Positions 8,588 through 16,477 of a DNA stretch of 28,040 nt are shown here, one piece after another. The DNA is taken from positions 1 to 28,040 of the forward strand of contig DASZLL010000074.1 in NCBI GenBank assembly GCA_035552395.1, in the 5' to 3' direction. Source of the stretch: Bog-473 sp035552395 (GTDB lineage: Bacteria > Actinomycetota > Acidimicrobiia > Acidimicrobiales > RAAP-2). Made by a program: the position numbers and the translations under genes. The notes under the pieces are model-generated. The model did not search any database and was not told where the DNA came from. It saw only the letters and a program-made list of their open reading frames with translations. Positions within the stretch are counted from its first letter, which is position 1, and each line of letters starts with the position of its first letter.

Positions 8588-9238
8588 ATGGCACGGGCCG
8601 CTCCCCGCGGTGCACGAGCCCTGCTTGTGGCGGCCGACGACGCGGGCGCGCGGGCGGCGACCGAGGCGTTGCGCCGGGGCGGCATCGTTGTCGTGCCGAC
8701 CGACACGGTGTACGGGCTGGCGGCGCGTCCGGACGACCGCAACGCGGTGCGGGCCGTCTACCGGGCGAAGGGCCGACCTGACCGTCTGCCCCTGCCCGTG
8801 CTGGCGGCGTCGCTCGATCAGGTCCGGGCGCTCGGCGTGGAGGTGACGGACGCGGCGAACACCCTCTCCGGGCGGTGGTGGCCGGGGCCGCTCACGCTGG
8901 CCTTCGGGTTCGCCGCCGGCGTCGCTCGACCGGCGTGGCTGGACGGCCGGGACGAGGTGGCGGTCCGCATCCCCGACCACGACTTCCTGCGCGGCCTGCT
9001 CGAGGGGACGGGGCCGCTGCTCGTCACCAGCGCGAATCCGCATGGCACGCCCACGGCGCGGGTGGCCGGCGACGTGGCGGCCAGCCTCGGCGGGTCCGTT
9101 GACCTCATCGTCGACGGCGGGCCGCTGACCGAGGTCCCCTCGACGCTGGTCAACGTGCGCGGTTGCGGCGCCGCGGTGGAGCGCGAGGGTGTGATCACAC
9201 TTGGCGAGATCGAGCGCGCGCTGGCCGTGCTGTCGTGA
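8588..9238 (+). CDS. tsaC: L-threonylcarbamoyladenylate synthase (Sua5/YrdC/TsaC)
   Basis: This 216-residue YrdC-fold enzyme makes threonylcarbamoyl-AMP from threonine, bicarbonate and ATP, the first step of t6A formation at A37 of ANN-decoding tRNAs. Characteristic segments are GGIVVVPTDTVYGLAARP near residues 30-48, YRAKGRP at about 58-64, SGRWWPGPLTL near 94-104, VAVRIPDH and LLVTSANPHGTPT. The length suits the short TsaC type without the extra Sua5 domain. GAGGGGG lies directly before the ATG at 8588, rather close to it. The stop overlaps the GTG start of tsaD (GTGA), so both t6A genes are translationally coupled. The N-terminal 15 residues are variable and a slightly later start is possible. 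Confidence 0.93.
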   Translation: MARAAPRGARALLVAADDAGARAATEALRRGGIVVVPTDTVYGLAARPDDRNAVRAVYRAKGRPDRLPLPVLAASLDQVRALGVEVTDAANTLSGRWWPGPLTLAFGFAAGVARPAWLDGRDEVAVRIPDHDFLRGLLEGTGPLLVTSANPHGTPTARVAGDVAASLGGSVDLIVDGGPLTEVPSTLVNVRGCGAAVEREGVITLGEIERALAVLS

Positions 9239-10233
9239 GCCGCCTGCTGTTGGCGATCGAGTCGTCGTGTGACGAGACGGCCGCTGCGGTGGTTGACGAC
9301 GGGTACACGGTCCACTCGTCGGTCGTGGCGAGCCAGGTGGACCTGCACGCCGGCTTCGGCGGCGTCGTGCCGGAACTGGCCAGCCGCGCCCACATTGAGA
9401 CCATCACGCCGATCGTGGCGCGCGCCCTCGAGGAGGCCGGAGTCGCGGGCCCCGACCTCGAGGCGGTCGCGGTTACGTCGGGACCCGGGTTGGTGGGCGC
9501 GCTCCTGGTCGGCATCGCGACAGCCAAGGCCCTCGGCCTGGGCTGGGGGGTGCCAGTGGTGGGAGTGAACCACCTGGAGGGCCACCTGGCCAGCGTCTAC
9601 CTGGCCGACCACGAGGTGCCGTTCCCCCAGACGGCGCTGCTCGTCTCGGGCGGTCACTGCATGCTGACCCGGGCGACGGAGCCGGGGCACTCCACGCTGC
9701 TCGGCGAGACCGTCGACGACTCCATCGGCGAGGCGTACGACAAGGTCGCCCGCTTTCTGGGGCTCGGCTATCCAGGCGGTCCGGCGATGGATCGGCTGGC
9801 CGCAGGAGGCGAAGACCGGCTCGGCTTCCCGCGTCCGATGCTGACCGACGGCTACGCCTTCTCCTTCTCGGGGTTGAAGACCGCCGTCGTCAACTACGTG
9901 CGCGCAAACCCGTCGTTCGTCGTGGAGGAGGTGGCGGCGTCGTTCGTGGCCGCGTGCATGGACGTGCTGATCGCCAAGCTGCGCCGTGCGCTCGAGGAGT
10001 TCGCAGATCCGGCGCTCGCCATCGTGGGCGGGGTGGCCGCCAGCCCGATCCTGCGAGCGCGGGCGCAGGCCCTGGCGGACGAGTGCGGCACCCGGCTCCT
10101 CATCCCGCCGCAGGCCATGGCGACCGACAACGCCGCCATGATCGGCGTCACCGCGTGGCACAAGCTGGCGACGGTCGGCCCGAGCGCGCCGTCGTTCGGG
10201 CCGGAGCCGGACCTGCGGCTGCAGTTCTCCTGA
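9235..10233 (+). CDS. tsaD: tRNA N6-threonylcarbamoyltransferase TsaD
   Basis: This 332-residue enzyme (Kae1/YgjD family) transfers the threonylcarbamoyl group to A37 of tRNA. The family N-terminus is present (LLLAIESSCDETAAAVVDDG), the metal-binding HLEGH is at 113-117, SGGHCML at 138-144, GGVAAS at 265-270 and the third metal ligand Asp298 in ATDNAAMIG. I chose GTG at 9235, which overlaps the tsaC stop by four bases and begins just before the conserved LLLAIESS; an in-frame extension to 9163 lies within tsaC and adds nothing conserved. In many bacteria TsaD works with TsaB and TsaE, which are not in this window. Confidence 0.96.
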   Translation: MSRLLLAIESSCDETAAAVVDDGYTVHSSVVASQVDLHAGFGGVVPELASRAHIETITPIVARALEEAGVAGPDLEAVAVTSGPGLVGALLVGIATAKALGLGWGVPVVGVNHLEGHLASVYLADHEVPFPQTALLVSGGHCMLTRATEPGHSTLLGETVDDSIGEAYDKVARFLGLGYPGGPAMDRLAAGGEDRLGFPRPMLTDGYAFSFSGLKTAVVNYVRANPSFVVEEVAASFVAACMDVLIAKLRRALEEFADPALAIVGGVAASPILRARAQALADECGTRLLIPPQAMATDNAAMIGVTAWHKLATVGPSAPSFGPEPDLRLQFS

Positions 10234-10267
10234 CGGCCTTCTGCTGAGGAGCCGCCGAGAAGTGGAC

Positions 10268-10573
10268 CTACGCCATTTGCGCGCGCTGCTGGCGCCGGGC
10301 ACTCCGGCGGCGGGCCCCACGCCCCTCGAACAGGTGCGACGACAGGTCGAGCAGGATCCCCAGGGCAACGATCACCCATCCGAACGCGTCGACCCCCTTG
10401 TGGGGTGCGTAGACGAGCGCGTAGAAGAGGGTCGCGTAGGGCAGGAAGAGGAACCCGATGATGCCCTCCCAGCCCGAGCGGAACGCGATAGTCAACCGGT
10501 CGCTGAACACCCAGACCAAGAACAGGGCGAGACGCGCCGAGAACGCAGAGACGAGTGCGAAGAGGCAGCCCAT
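10268..10573 (-). CDS. Small conserved membrane protein of unknown function
   Basis: This 101-residue protein has hydrophobic segments at about 5-22, 35-55 and 66-80, with a very basic tail (RGARRRSARRQQR). The predicted topology is two to three membrane spans with a positively charged, probably cytoplasmic C-terminus. A good G-rich Shine-Dalgarno (GGGGGGAG) stands before the ATG at 10573. It begins 12 bases after the acyl-CoA dehydrogenase stop and so is probably the third gene of the fhs operon. I recognise similar small proteins in actinobacteria only as uncharacterised membrane proteins and assign no function. It converges on tsaD with a 34-base gap. Confidence 0.75.
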   Translation of the reverse strand: MGCLFALVSAFSARLALFLVWVFSDRLTIAFRSGWEGIIGFLFLPYATLFYALVYAPHKGVDAFGWVIVALGILLDLSSHLFEGRGARRRSARRQQRAQMA

Positions 10574-10585
10574 TGGTCTCCCCCC

Positions 10586-11821
10586 TCAGAGGGGCAGTGC
10601 TCCAGTGGCGGAGTTGGTCGAGCCGGTGTCCTTGTAGGCCGCAATGGTCCGCTCGGCGATCCGCATCTGGTGGATTTCGTCCGCCCCATCTGCGAAGCGT
10701 GCCCAGCGCGCGTGCTGGAGCATGTTGGCGAGGGGAGTGTCGGTCGAGTAGCCGAGCGCACCGTGCACCTGCATCGACCGGTCGATGATGCGGTTGAGGC
10801 TGTTCGCCACGAAGTGCTTGGCCATGGAGACCTCCGTGCGGAAGTCGTCGCCACGGTCGATCTTGTACGCCGCATGGAGGACCATGAGCTTGCACTGGTA
10901 GAGCTCCATCGCCGAGTCGGCGATGAGCCACTGCACGCCCTGCTTCTCGGCCAGGAGGGAACCGTGGGAATACCGGTGCAGGGAGCGGTCGACCATCATG
11001 TCGAGCGCCGTCTCGGCCTGCGCGATCCAGCGCATGCAGTGGGCCAGCCGGGCCGGTCCCAGGCGGTACTGCCCAAGGCGGTGGCCGTTGCCACGCCCGC
11101 CGAGGATCTGCGAGTCGTTGACGCGCAAGTCCTCAATTACGATCTCGGAGTGCCCGGTCGAGCCGTGCATCGTCTCCACCTCGCGCACGTCGTTCCAACC
11201 CTCGGCCGGGAGGTCGACCAGGAACGCGGTGTTCGCCCCGCGTGAACCCGCGGGCACGTCGGGCTCGGTGCGGGCGATCAGGATGGCGAACTGGGCGCGG
11301 CGCGCGTTGGAGATGAACCACTTGTGGCCGTTGATGATCCACTCGTCGCCGTCCTTCTCGGCACGGGTCTGGATCAACGTCGGGTCGGAGCCCGCCACCT
11401 CCGGCTCCGTCATGGCGAAGCAGGACATCGCCGTGCCTTCACACAGGCGCCGCAGGTAGTTCTCGTTCTGCTCCTCGGTGCCCCAGTGGAGCAGGGTGTG
11501 CATGTTGCCCTCGTCGGGAGCCATGCAGTTGAGGATCCATGGGCCGAGCCGCGTCTTGCCCGACTCGGCCTGCACCATGGCCAGGGCCACGTGGCCGAGG
11601 CCCATGCCACCCCATTCCTTGGGCATGTGGGGCAACCACAACCCCTCACGTTTGGCTTCCTCGCGCAGCTCAAGGATCGTGACCAGGTACTCGTGGCGCT
11701 CGGTGACCCGCGACTCGTCGTCGAACCCCTTGATGCGGGGCACCACCGTGTCCTGGATGAAGGTGCGTACCCGGGACCGGATCTCTTCGTGTTCAGGGGC
11801 GAGGGTGAAGTCGATCGCCAT
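10586..11821 (-). CDS. Acyl-CoA dehydrogenase family protein
   Basis: This 411-residue flavoprotein should introduce the 2,3-double bond into an acyl-CoA. The FAD/substrate-binding segment MTEPEVAGSD is at 137-146, followed by INGHKWFISN at 163-172, and the C-terminal helical domain carries QVHGALGYSTDTPL at 351-364. The segment around 370-390 (RWARFADGADEIHQMRIA) resembles the ACAD10/ACAD11-like branch more than the short-chain enzymes, so the catalytic base position should not be assumed. GGAGGAGG precedes the ATG at 11821. It lies 20 bases after fhs and 12 bases before a small membrane protein on the same strand. The acyl chain length handled is unknown. Confidence 0.93.
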   Translation of the reverse strand: MAIDFTLAPEHEEIRSRVRTFIQDTVVPRIKGFDDESRVTERHEYLVTILELREEAKREGLWLPHMPKEWGGMGLGHVALAMVQAESGKTRLGPWILNCMAPDEGNMHTLLHWGTEEQNENYLRRLCEGTAMSCFAMTEPEVAGSDPTLIQTRAEKDGDEWIINGHKWFISNARRAQFAILIARTEPDVPAGSRGANTAFLVDLPAEGWNDVREVETMHGSTGHSEIVIEDLRVNDSQILGGRGNGHRLGQYRLGPARLAHCMRWIAQAETALDMMVDRSLHRYSHGSLLAEKQGVQWLIADSAMELYQCKLMVLHAAYKIDRGDDFRTEVSMAKHFVANSLNRIIDRSMQVHGALGYSTDTPLANMLQHARWARFADGADEIHQMRIAERTIAAYKDTGSTNSATGALPL

Positions 11822-11841
11822 GGGTTCATCCTCCTCCGGCC

Positions 11842-13539
11842 TCAGTAGAGGCCAACGACGTTTCCGTTCTCGTCGATGTCGATGTTCTCGGCGGCCGGGC
11901 TGTGCGAGAGCCCTGGCATGGTCCGCATGTCGCCGCTGATGAGATACACGAAGCCGGCGCCGACGTTGGCCCGGGCCGCACGCACGGGTAGTCGCCAGCC
12001 CTTCGGCGCGCCGAGGAGCTTGGGGTCCGAGGAGATGGACAGATGGGTCTTGGCGATGCAGACCGGCAGGGAGCCGAACCCGGCGCGCTCGTACGTGTCG
12101 AGCTGGCGCGCCGCTTGCGGCTGGTAGTCCACGCCGTCGGCCCCGTAGACCTCGGTGGCGACGGCTTCGATCTTCTCGCGCAGGCTGGCAGCGTCCTCGT
12201 AGAGCATGCGGAAATCGCTTGGCTCCTCGGCCGCGTCGACCACCGCCTCGGCCAACTCGACCGCGCCCTTGCCGCCCTTTTCGAAGTGGTTGCAGACGGC
12301 GGAGCGGGCGCCAGCCGTCGCCGCGATGTCGCGGATGGCCGCATGCTCGGACGGGAAGTCACCCGCGAACGCGTTGATCGCCACCACCGGGGTCACGCCG
12401 TGCCGGCGCACGATGGCCAAATGGGCCAGCAGGTTGGCCGCGCCGAGGCGGACCTCGTCGGGATTCTCCCCGAGCATGGCGGGTGGGAGCGGGCGACCGG
12501 CGACCACCTTGTGGCGCCCGGAATGGAGCTTCAGCGCACGCACGGTCGTCACGACGACCGCCGCGTCGGGCACGAGGCCCGAGGTGCGGCACTTGATGTT
12601 GAAGAACCGCTCGGCGCCCATGTCCGACCCGAAGCCCGCCTCGGTGACGAGGTACTCACCGGAGTGGATGCCGATCAGGTCGGCCACCACCGACGAGTTG
12701 CCGTGGGCGATGTTCCCGAACGGCCCGGCGTGGACGAGCACAGGCGTGTTCTCGAGGGTCTGCAGCAAGTTCGGCTTGATGGCGTCGCGCATGATGACCG
12801 TCATCGCGCCGGCGGCCTTCAGCTGCTCGGCCGTGATGGGCTCCCCGGCGTCGGTGTACCCGACCACGATGCGCCCGAAGCGCTCCCGCATGTCCTGCAG
12901 CGTGCGCGAGAGTGCGAGCACCGCCATGACCTCGGAGGCGGCCGTGATGTCGAACCCGGTCTGGCGCGGGGTGCCGTCCTGGCGGCCGCCGAGTCCGCTC
13001 ACGAGGTTGCGCAACGAACGGTCGTTCACGTCGAGAACGCGCTTCCACGTGATTTCGTGAGGGTCGATCCCGAGCTCGTTCCCGTTGTAGAGGTGGTTGT
13101 CGACCATGGCGGCGAGGAGGTTGTTGGCCGCGGTCACCGCGTGCAGGTCGCCCGTCAGGTGCAGGTTGAGGTTCTCGAAGGGGACGACCTGGCTGTAGCC
13201 ACCGCCGGCGGCGCCGCCCTTGATCCCGAAGGTCGGCCCCATGGAGGCCTGGCGGATGGCGATGGTCGCCTGGCGCCCGATGCAGGCCAGGGCCTGGCCG
13301 AGACCGACCGTGGTGGTCGTCTTTCCTTCGCCGAGCGGGGTGGGTGTCACCGCCGTCACCACGATGTAGCGCGCCTTGGGCCGGCGGGCCAGCGCCCCGA
13401 CTGCGTCGAGGCTCACCTTGGCCACGTGCGAGCCGTACGGCTCGAGCAGCTCCCGTCCGAGGCCCATCTGCGCCGCAATGTCGGTGATCGGGTACAGCGT
13501 GGCGTGGCGCGCGATCTCGATGGCTGGAGGGAGTGGCAC
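11842..13539 (-). CDS. fhs: Formate--tetrahydrofolate ligase
   Basis: This 565-residue enzyme condenses formate, ATP and tetrahydrofolate to 10-formyltetrahydrofolate, supplying one-carbon units for purines and formyl-Met. The phosphate-binding loop TPTPLGEGKTT is at 65-75, FGIKGGAAGGG at 104-114 and FENLNLHLTGD at 121-131, followed by the family block PFGNIAHGNSSV and GSDMGAERFFNIKCR. The length is standard. The start is GTG at 13539; the following residues (AIEIARHATLYPITDIA) match the usual N-terminus, so the start is right or nearly so, although only a weak GGA precedes it. It heads a minus-strand run with an acyl-CoA dehydrogenase and a small membrane protein, an unusual pairing for fhs. 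Confidence 0.96.
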   Translation of the reverse strand: MPLPPAIEIARHATLYPITDIAAQMGLGRELLEPYGSHVAKVSLDAVGALARRPKARYIVVTAVTPTPLGEGKTTTTVGLGQALACIGRQATIAIRQASMGPTFGIKGGAAGGGYSQVVPFENLNLHLTGDLHAVTAANNLLAAMVDNHLYNGNELGIDPHEITWKRVLDVNDRSLRNLVSGLGGRQDGTPRQTGFDITAASEVMAVLALSRTLQDMRERFGRIVVGYTDAGEPITAEQLKAAGAMTVIMRDAIKPNLLQTLENTPVLVHAGPFGNIAHGNSSVVADLIGIHSGEYLVTEAGFGSDMGAERFFNIKCRTSGLVPDAAVVVTTVRALKLHSGRHKVVAGRPLPPAMLGENPDEVRLGAANLLAHLAIVRRHGVTPVVAINAFAGDFPSEHAAIRDIAATAGARSAVCNHFEKGGKGAVELAEAVVDAAEEPSDFRMLYEDAASLREKIEAVATEVYGADGVDYQPQAARQLDTYERAGFGSLPVCIAKTHLSISSDPKLLGAPKGWRLPVRAARANVGAGFVYLISGDMRTMPGLSHSPAAENIDIDENGNVVGLY

Positions 13540-13605
13540 TCCGATCGATCATGCCAGACGGCGCGAGGGGGCAGCCCGGACCGAGCTGTGCCGGGTCGTT
13601 CGCTC

Positions 13606-13611
13606 TACGCT
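13606..13611 (+). promoter_or_regulatory. Possible -10 element TACGCT
   Basis: TACGCT matches TANNNT and would start transcription near 13618, leaving a short leader that holds the strong GGAGGAGG site before the small ORF at 13635. No convincing -35 hexamer is visible upstream. Confidence 0.3.
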
Positions 13612-13634
13612 CGTGCGCGGACCGGAGGAGGAAG

Positions 13635-13787
13635 ATGGCCCCAGGTCCGGACGACGGCGGGCCGGCGGGGCCACCAAAAGGAGCAGAGGTCATGTCGAAG
13701 AACGACGGCGTCTTGATCTTCACCGGGCCCCACGCCAGCGAGGTCGACGCGCGGGCTGCCGACGCAGCGAACTCACCCCACGAGTAG
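13635..13787 (+). CDS. Small ORF upstream of channel-like gene
   Basis: A 50-codon frame begins at ATG 13635 with a very strong Shine-Dalgarno (GGAGGAGG at 13624-13631). A second in-frame ATG at 13692 has its own AAAGGAG site and would give 31 residues (MSKNDGVLIFTGPHASEVDA and onward). The stop is seven bases before the GTG of the channel-like gene, which itself lacks a Shine-Dalgarno. The product is hydrophilic, with no cysteines, signal or membrane segment, and I recognise no family. It is either a genuine small protein or a translated leader that couples ribosomes into the next gene. Two good ribosome-binding sites in one frame argue that it is translated. Confidence 0.5.
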   Translation: MAPGPDDGGPAGPPKGAEVMSKNDGVLIFTGPHASEVDARAADAANSPHE

Positions 13788-13794
13788 CCGGACC

Positions 13795-14982
13795 GTGATC
13801 GCACTCCAGGTCCTGTCGTTCATCTTCGGGGCCGCCGTCGTGGTGGCGATCCTGGGGTCGGCGCTCAAGACAGTCGTCCTGCCCCAGGAGGGCATGCCGC
13901 GCCTGTCGCAGGCGGTGTTCGCTTTCAACTATCGCTTGCTCGTCCATCGCGCACGGACCCGCGACCTTTCGATCAGGCTCCAGGCGTTGTACGCCCCGGT
14001 GGCCCTCGTCAGCCTCCCCCTCGTCTGGATGCTCCTGATGGTGCTCGCCTTCAGCTTCGTCTTCTGGGGCACCGGGTCGTTGACCGTCCAGCGAGCCTTT
14101 GAGATCAGCGGCTCCTCGTTGACCACGCTCGGGTTCGCCGAACCGGAGAGGACGACCCGGATCTGGCTTGCGTTCATCGAGGCGACGATCGGGCTCGGGC
14201 TCGTCGCGCTCCTCATCAGCTATCTGCCGACGATCTACGGCGCCTACAACGCACGCGAGAAGGGTGTCGTCCGGCTCCGCCCCATCTCGGGTGCGCCGCC
14301 GCGCGCGGTGGACCTCCTCCAGAATCTCCAGCGCATCGGGAGCCTGGACAGCCAGGAATTCTGGCGCAACCAGGCCGACTGGATCCTCGACATGCAGCAG
14401 ACCCACACGGCGTTCCCGATCCTCTCGTACTTCCCCGAGACTCGCCCGGACCACTCGTGGGTGGCGGCGATCGGTGCGCTGCTCGATGCGTCCGCGCTCG
14501 TCCTGTCCGCGTCGGAAACGGGGGCCGGCGATACGTTCGAGGACATCGAGAAGGGCCCGACGATGATCCTCGTCTACGGCATGCCGAGCTTCGTGCGTAT
14601 CGCGCGGGCGGCCAGCCTCCCCCTCCCCGAGCCGGTGGGGTTCACCGAGCTCACCGGGCACTTCAACGAACCCGCCCCTCCGATCACGATCTCGCGCGCC
14701 GAATACGACGATGCCATGGCGCAGCTGACGCCGCTCATTGAAGTCCCGGCCGAGCGCCAGGAAGAAGGATGGCGCCGCTTCGCGTGGGTGCGGTCGAGTT
14801 ACGAACCCGCCCTGCGCGCGCTTGCCGGCCTCACGTTCGCGTCGCCCGCGCCCTGGACGAGCGATCGTCCTGCGGTGGTGGGGAAGCCGCGGTTCTTCGG
14901 GCGTCGGCCCATCCACGTGGACTGGACGATCAAAGTGACCAACGGTGGGGTCCCAGGGCGGGCGTCGCCTACAGGTGGCTGA
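13795..14982 (+). CDS. Potassium-channel-like membrane protein
   Basis: This 395-residue protein has hydrophobic spans at about 5-25, 65-92 and 124-147. Between the last two is a pore-like re-entrant segment, SGSSLTTLGFAEP (about 105-117), which resembles the TTVGYGD selectivity filter of two-transmembrane potassium channels without matching it. The remaining 245 residues are soluble, with no RCK or cyclic-nucleotide domain that I recognise. It therefore looks like a member of a divergent ion-channel family found in actinobacteria; ion selectivity is unknown. The start is GTG at 13795, seven bases after the small ORF stop and without a Shine-Dalgarno, suggesting translational coupling. Its 3' end overlaps the convergent glutamate decarboxylase gene by 14 bases. 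Confidence 0.75.
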   Translation: MIALQVLSFIFGAAVVVAILGSALKTVVLPQEGMPRLSQAVFAFNYRLLVHRARTRDLSIRLQALYAPVALVSLPLVWMLLMVLAFSFVFWGTGSLTVQRAFEISGSSLTTLGFAEPERTTRIWLAFIEATIGLGLVALLISYLPTIYGAYNAREKGVVRLRPISGAPPRAVDLLQNLQRIGSLDSQEFWRNQADWILDMQQTHTAFPILSYFPETRPDHSWVAAIGALLDASALVLSASETGAGDTFEDIEKGPTMILVYGMPSFVRIARAASLPLPEPVGFTELTGHFNEPAPPITISRAEYDDAMAQLTPLIEVPAERQEEGWRRFAWVRSSYEPALRALAGLTFASPAPWTSDRPAVVGKPRFFGRRPIHVDWTIKVTNGGVPGRASPTGG

Positions 14983-16387
14983 AGCCCCCTGACTCCTCCT
15001 TGGTCATCGGCACCGAGACCGGGTGGCGATCGAAGTGCGCGATGGATTGCTGTAGGTCGTCGAGCAGGATCGTGGCCAGGTCGCGACTGACGCCCTGGCG
15101 CACCAGGATCCGCTGGACCGACACGTCGGACACCGACCCCGTCAAGGGGTAGGCCGGCACCTGCCAGCCGCGGGTGCGCAGGCGGTCGGCGATGTCGTAG
15201 AGCGTGTAGCCCGGGTCCTCTCCCTCGCGGATGCGCCAGGCCACCGAGGGGATCCCGGTCTGGGGGTCCGAGTCGCACAGGATCTCGAACGGCCCGAGCT
15301 TGGTGATCTCGTGCGCCAGGAACTTGCCCGTCAGGTAGCACGAGTTATGCACGTTGCGATATCCGTCGCGGCCGAGGCGGACGAAGTTGTAGTACTGCGC
15401 GACGATCTGGCCGGCCGGACGCGAGAAGTTGATCTGGAAGACCGGCATGTCGCCGCCCAGGTAGGTCACGTGGAAGATCAGGTCCTCGGGCAGGTCGGCG
15501 ACGTCGCGCCACAGGACCCAGCCGACACCGAGAGGCGCGAGCCCGAACTTGTGGCCCGATGTGCTGATCGACTTGACCCGCGGGACGCGGAAGTCCCACA
15601 GGATGTCGGGGGCGCAGAACGGCGCCAGGAAGGCGCCGCTGGCGCCGTCCACGTGGATGTCCACGTCGAGCCCTTTGTCCTCGTGCAGTTTGTCCAGCGC
15701 CTGGGACAGCTCGAGTACCGGCTCGTACGCGCCCGTGTACGTCACGCCGAACGTGGGCACCACCATGATCGTGTTCTCGTCCACGCGCTCGAGCATCTGT
15801 TCGGCGTCCATGCAGTAGCGACCCGGGGACATCGGGACCTCACGGATCTCCACGTCCCAGTAGCGGGCGAACTTGTGCCAGACCACCTGGACCGGCCCGC
15901 ACACCATGTTGGGGGTCTCCGTCGACTTGCCGGCCGCCTTGCGCCTGGCGCGCCACCGCCACTTGGCGGCCATGCCGCCCAGCATGCAGGCCTCCGACGA
16001 GCCGATGGCCGAGCAGCCCACGGCCTCCCCGGTCTCCGGTGCGTTCCACAGGTCGGCCAACATCGTCACGCAGCGATGCTCGATCTCGGCCGTCTGCGGA
16101 TATTCGTCCTTGTCGATCAGGTTCTTGTCGATGGCGATGTCCATCAGCCGGTGGATCTCCGGCTCCTCCCAGGTCTGGCAGAAGGTGGCCAGGTTCTGCC
16201 GCGCGTTGCCGTCGAGCATCAGCTCGTCGACGATGCCCGCGAACGCGTCGTCGGACGGAATCTCCTTGGTCGGGAAGTGCGTGGACGGCAAGCGGGCGTG
16301 CAACTCGCGATCCGCGTAGATCGAGTCGAGCATGCCCTCGCGGACCGATTCCGTAGGGTGCAACGGCTCCCTCTTGTGCAAAGGCAT
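14969..16387 (-). CDS. gad: Glutamate decarboxylase (PLP-dependent)
   Basis: This 472-residue enzyme of the group II PLP decarboxylases converts glutamate to GABA and CO2, consuming a proton. The cofactor lysine is Lys280 in STSGHKFG, the PLP-nitrogen aspartate is Asp247 in HVDGAS, and the phosphate-binding area GCSAIGSSEACMLGG is at 124-138. Length and order match E. coli GadA/GadB. The C-terminus ends FSHL, placing His471 at the penultimate position like the autoinhibitory penultimate His of GadB (FKHT). An AGGGGG site precedes the ATG at 16387. No glutamate/GABA antiporter gene is adjacent; the convergent neighbour is a channel-like protein. A role in acid tolerance is a family-based inference. 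Confidence 0.95.
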   Translation of the reverse strand: MPLHKREPLHPTESVREGMLDSIYADRELHARLPSTHFPTKEIPSDDAFAGIVDELMLDGNARQNLATFCQTWEEPEIHRLMDIAIDKNLIDKDEYPQTAEIEHRCVTMLADLWNAPETGEAVGCSAIGSSEACMLGGMAAKWRWRARRKAAGKSTETPNMVCGPVQVVWHKFARYWDVEIREVPMSPGRYCMDAEQMLERVDENTIMVVPTFGVTYTGAYEPVLELSQALDKLHEDKGLDVDIHVDGASGAFLAPFCAPDILWDFRVPRVKSISTSGHKFGLAPLGVGWVLWRDVADLPEDLIFHVTYLGGDMPVFQINFSRPAGQIVAQYYNFVRLGRDGYRNVHNSCYLTGKFLAHEITKLGPFEILCDSDPQTGIPSVAWRIREGEDPGYTLYDIADRLRTRGWQVPAYPLTGSVSDVSVQRILVRQGVSRDLATILLDDLQQSIAHFDRHPVSVPMTKEESGGFSHL

Positions 16388-16477
16388 GGTGCGCCCCCTG
16401 TCATCCGGACTGAGTGCTTCGGATGCGTACCGTACCGGTGCCCTTGGCGCTGGGGCGACCGTGCGCGGCCGGGCGGG

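Noticed and set aside
8818..10368. Long minus-strand frame opposite tsaC and tsaD
   Set aside because: It is an antisense shadow: low-complexity composition, no ribosome site, and it covers two essential-type genes with clear motifs.
12043..13716. Very long open frame on the plus strand opposite fhs
   Set aside because: Its translation is rich in Arg, Gly, Asp and His with no domain, and it exists because GC-rich codon use on the true strand removes antisense stops. fhs on the minus strand is unambiguous.
13635..16387. Undescribed defence system built from small ORF, channel-like protein and PLP enzyme
   Set aside because: The PLP enzyme is a standard glutamate decarboxylase on the opposite strand, and there are no nuclease, NTPase or nucleotide-signalling genes nearby.
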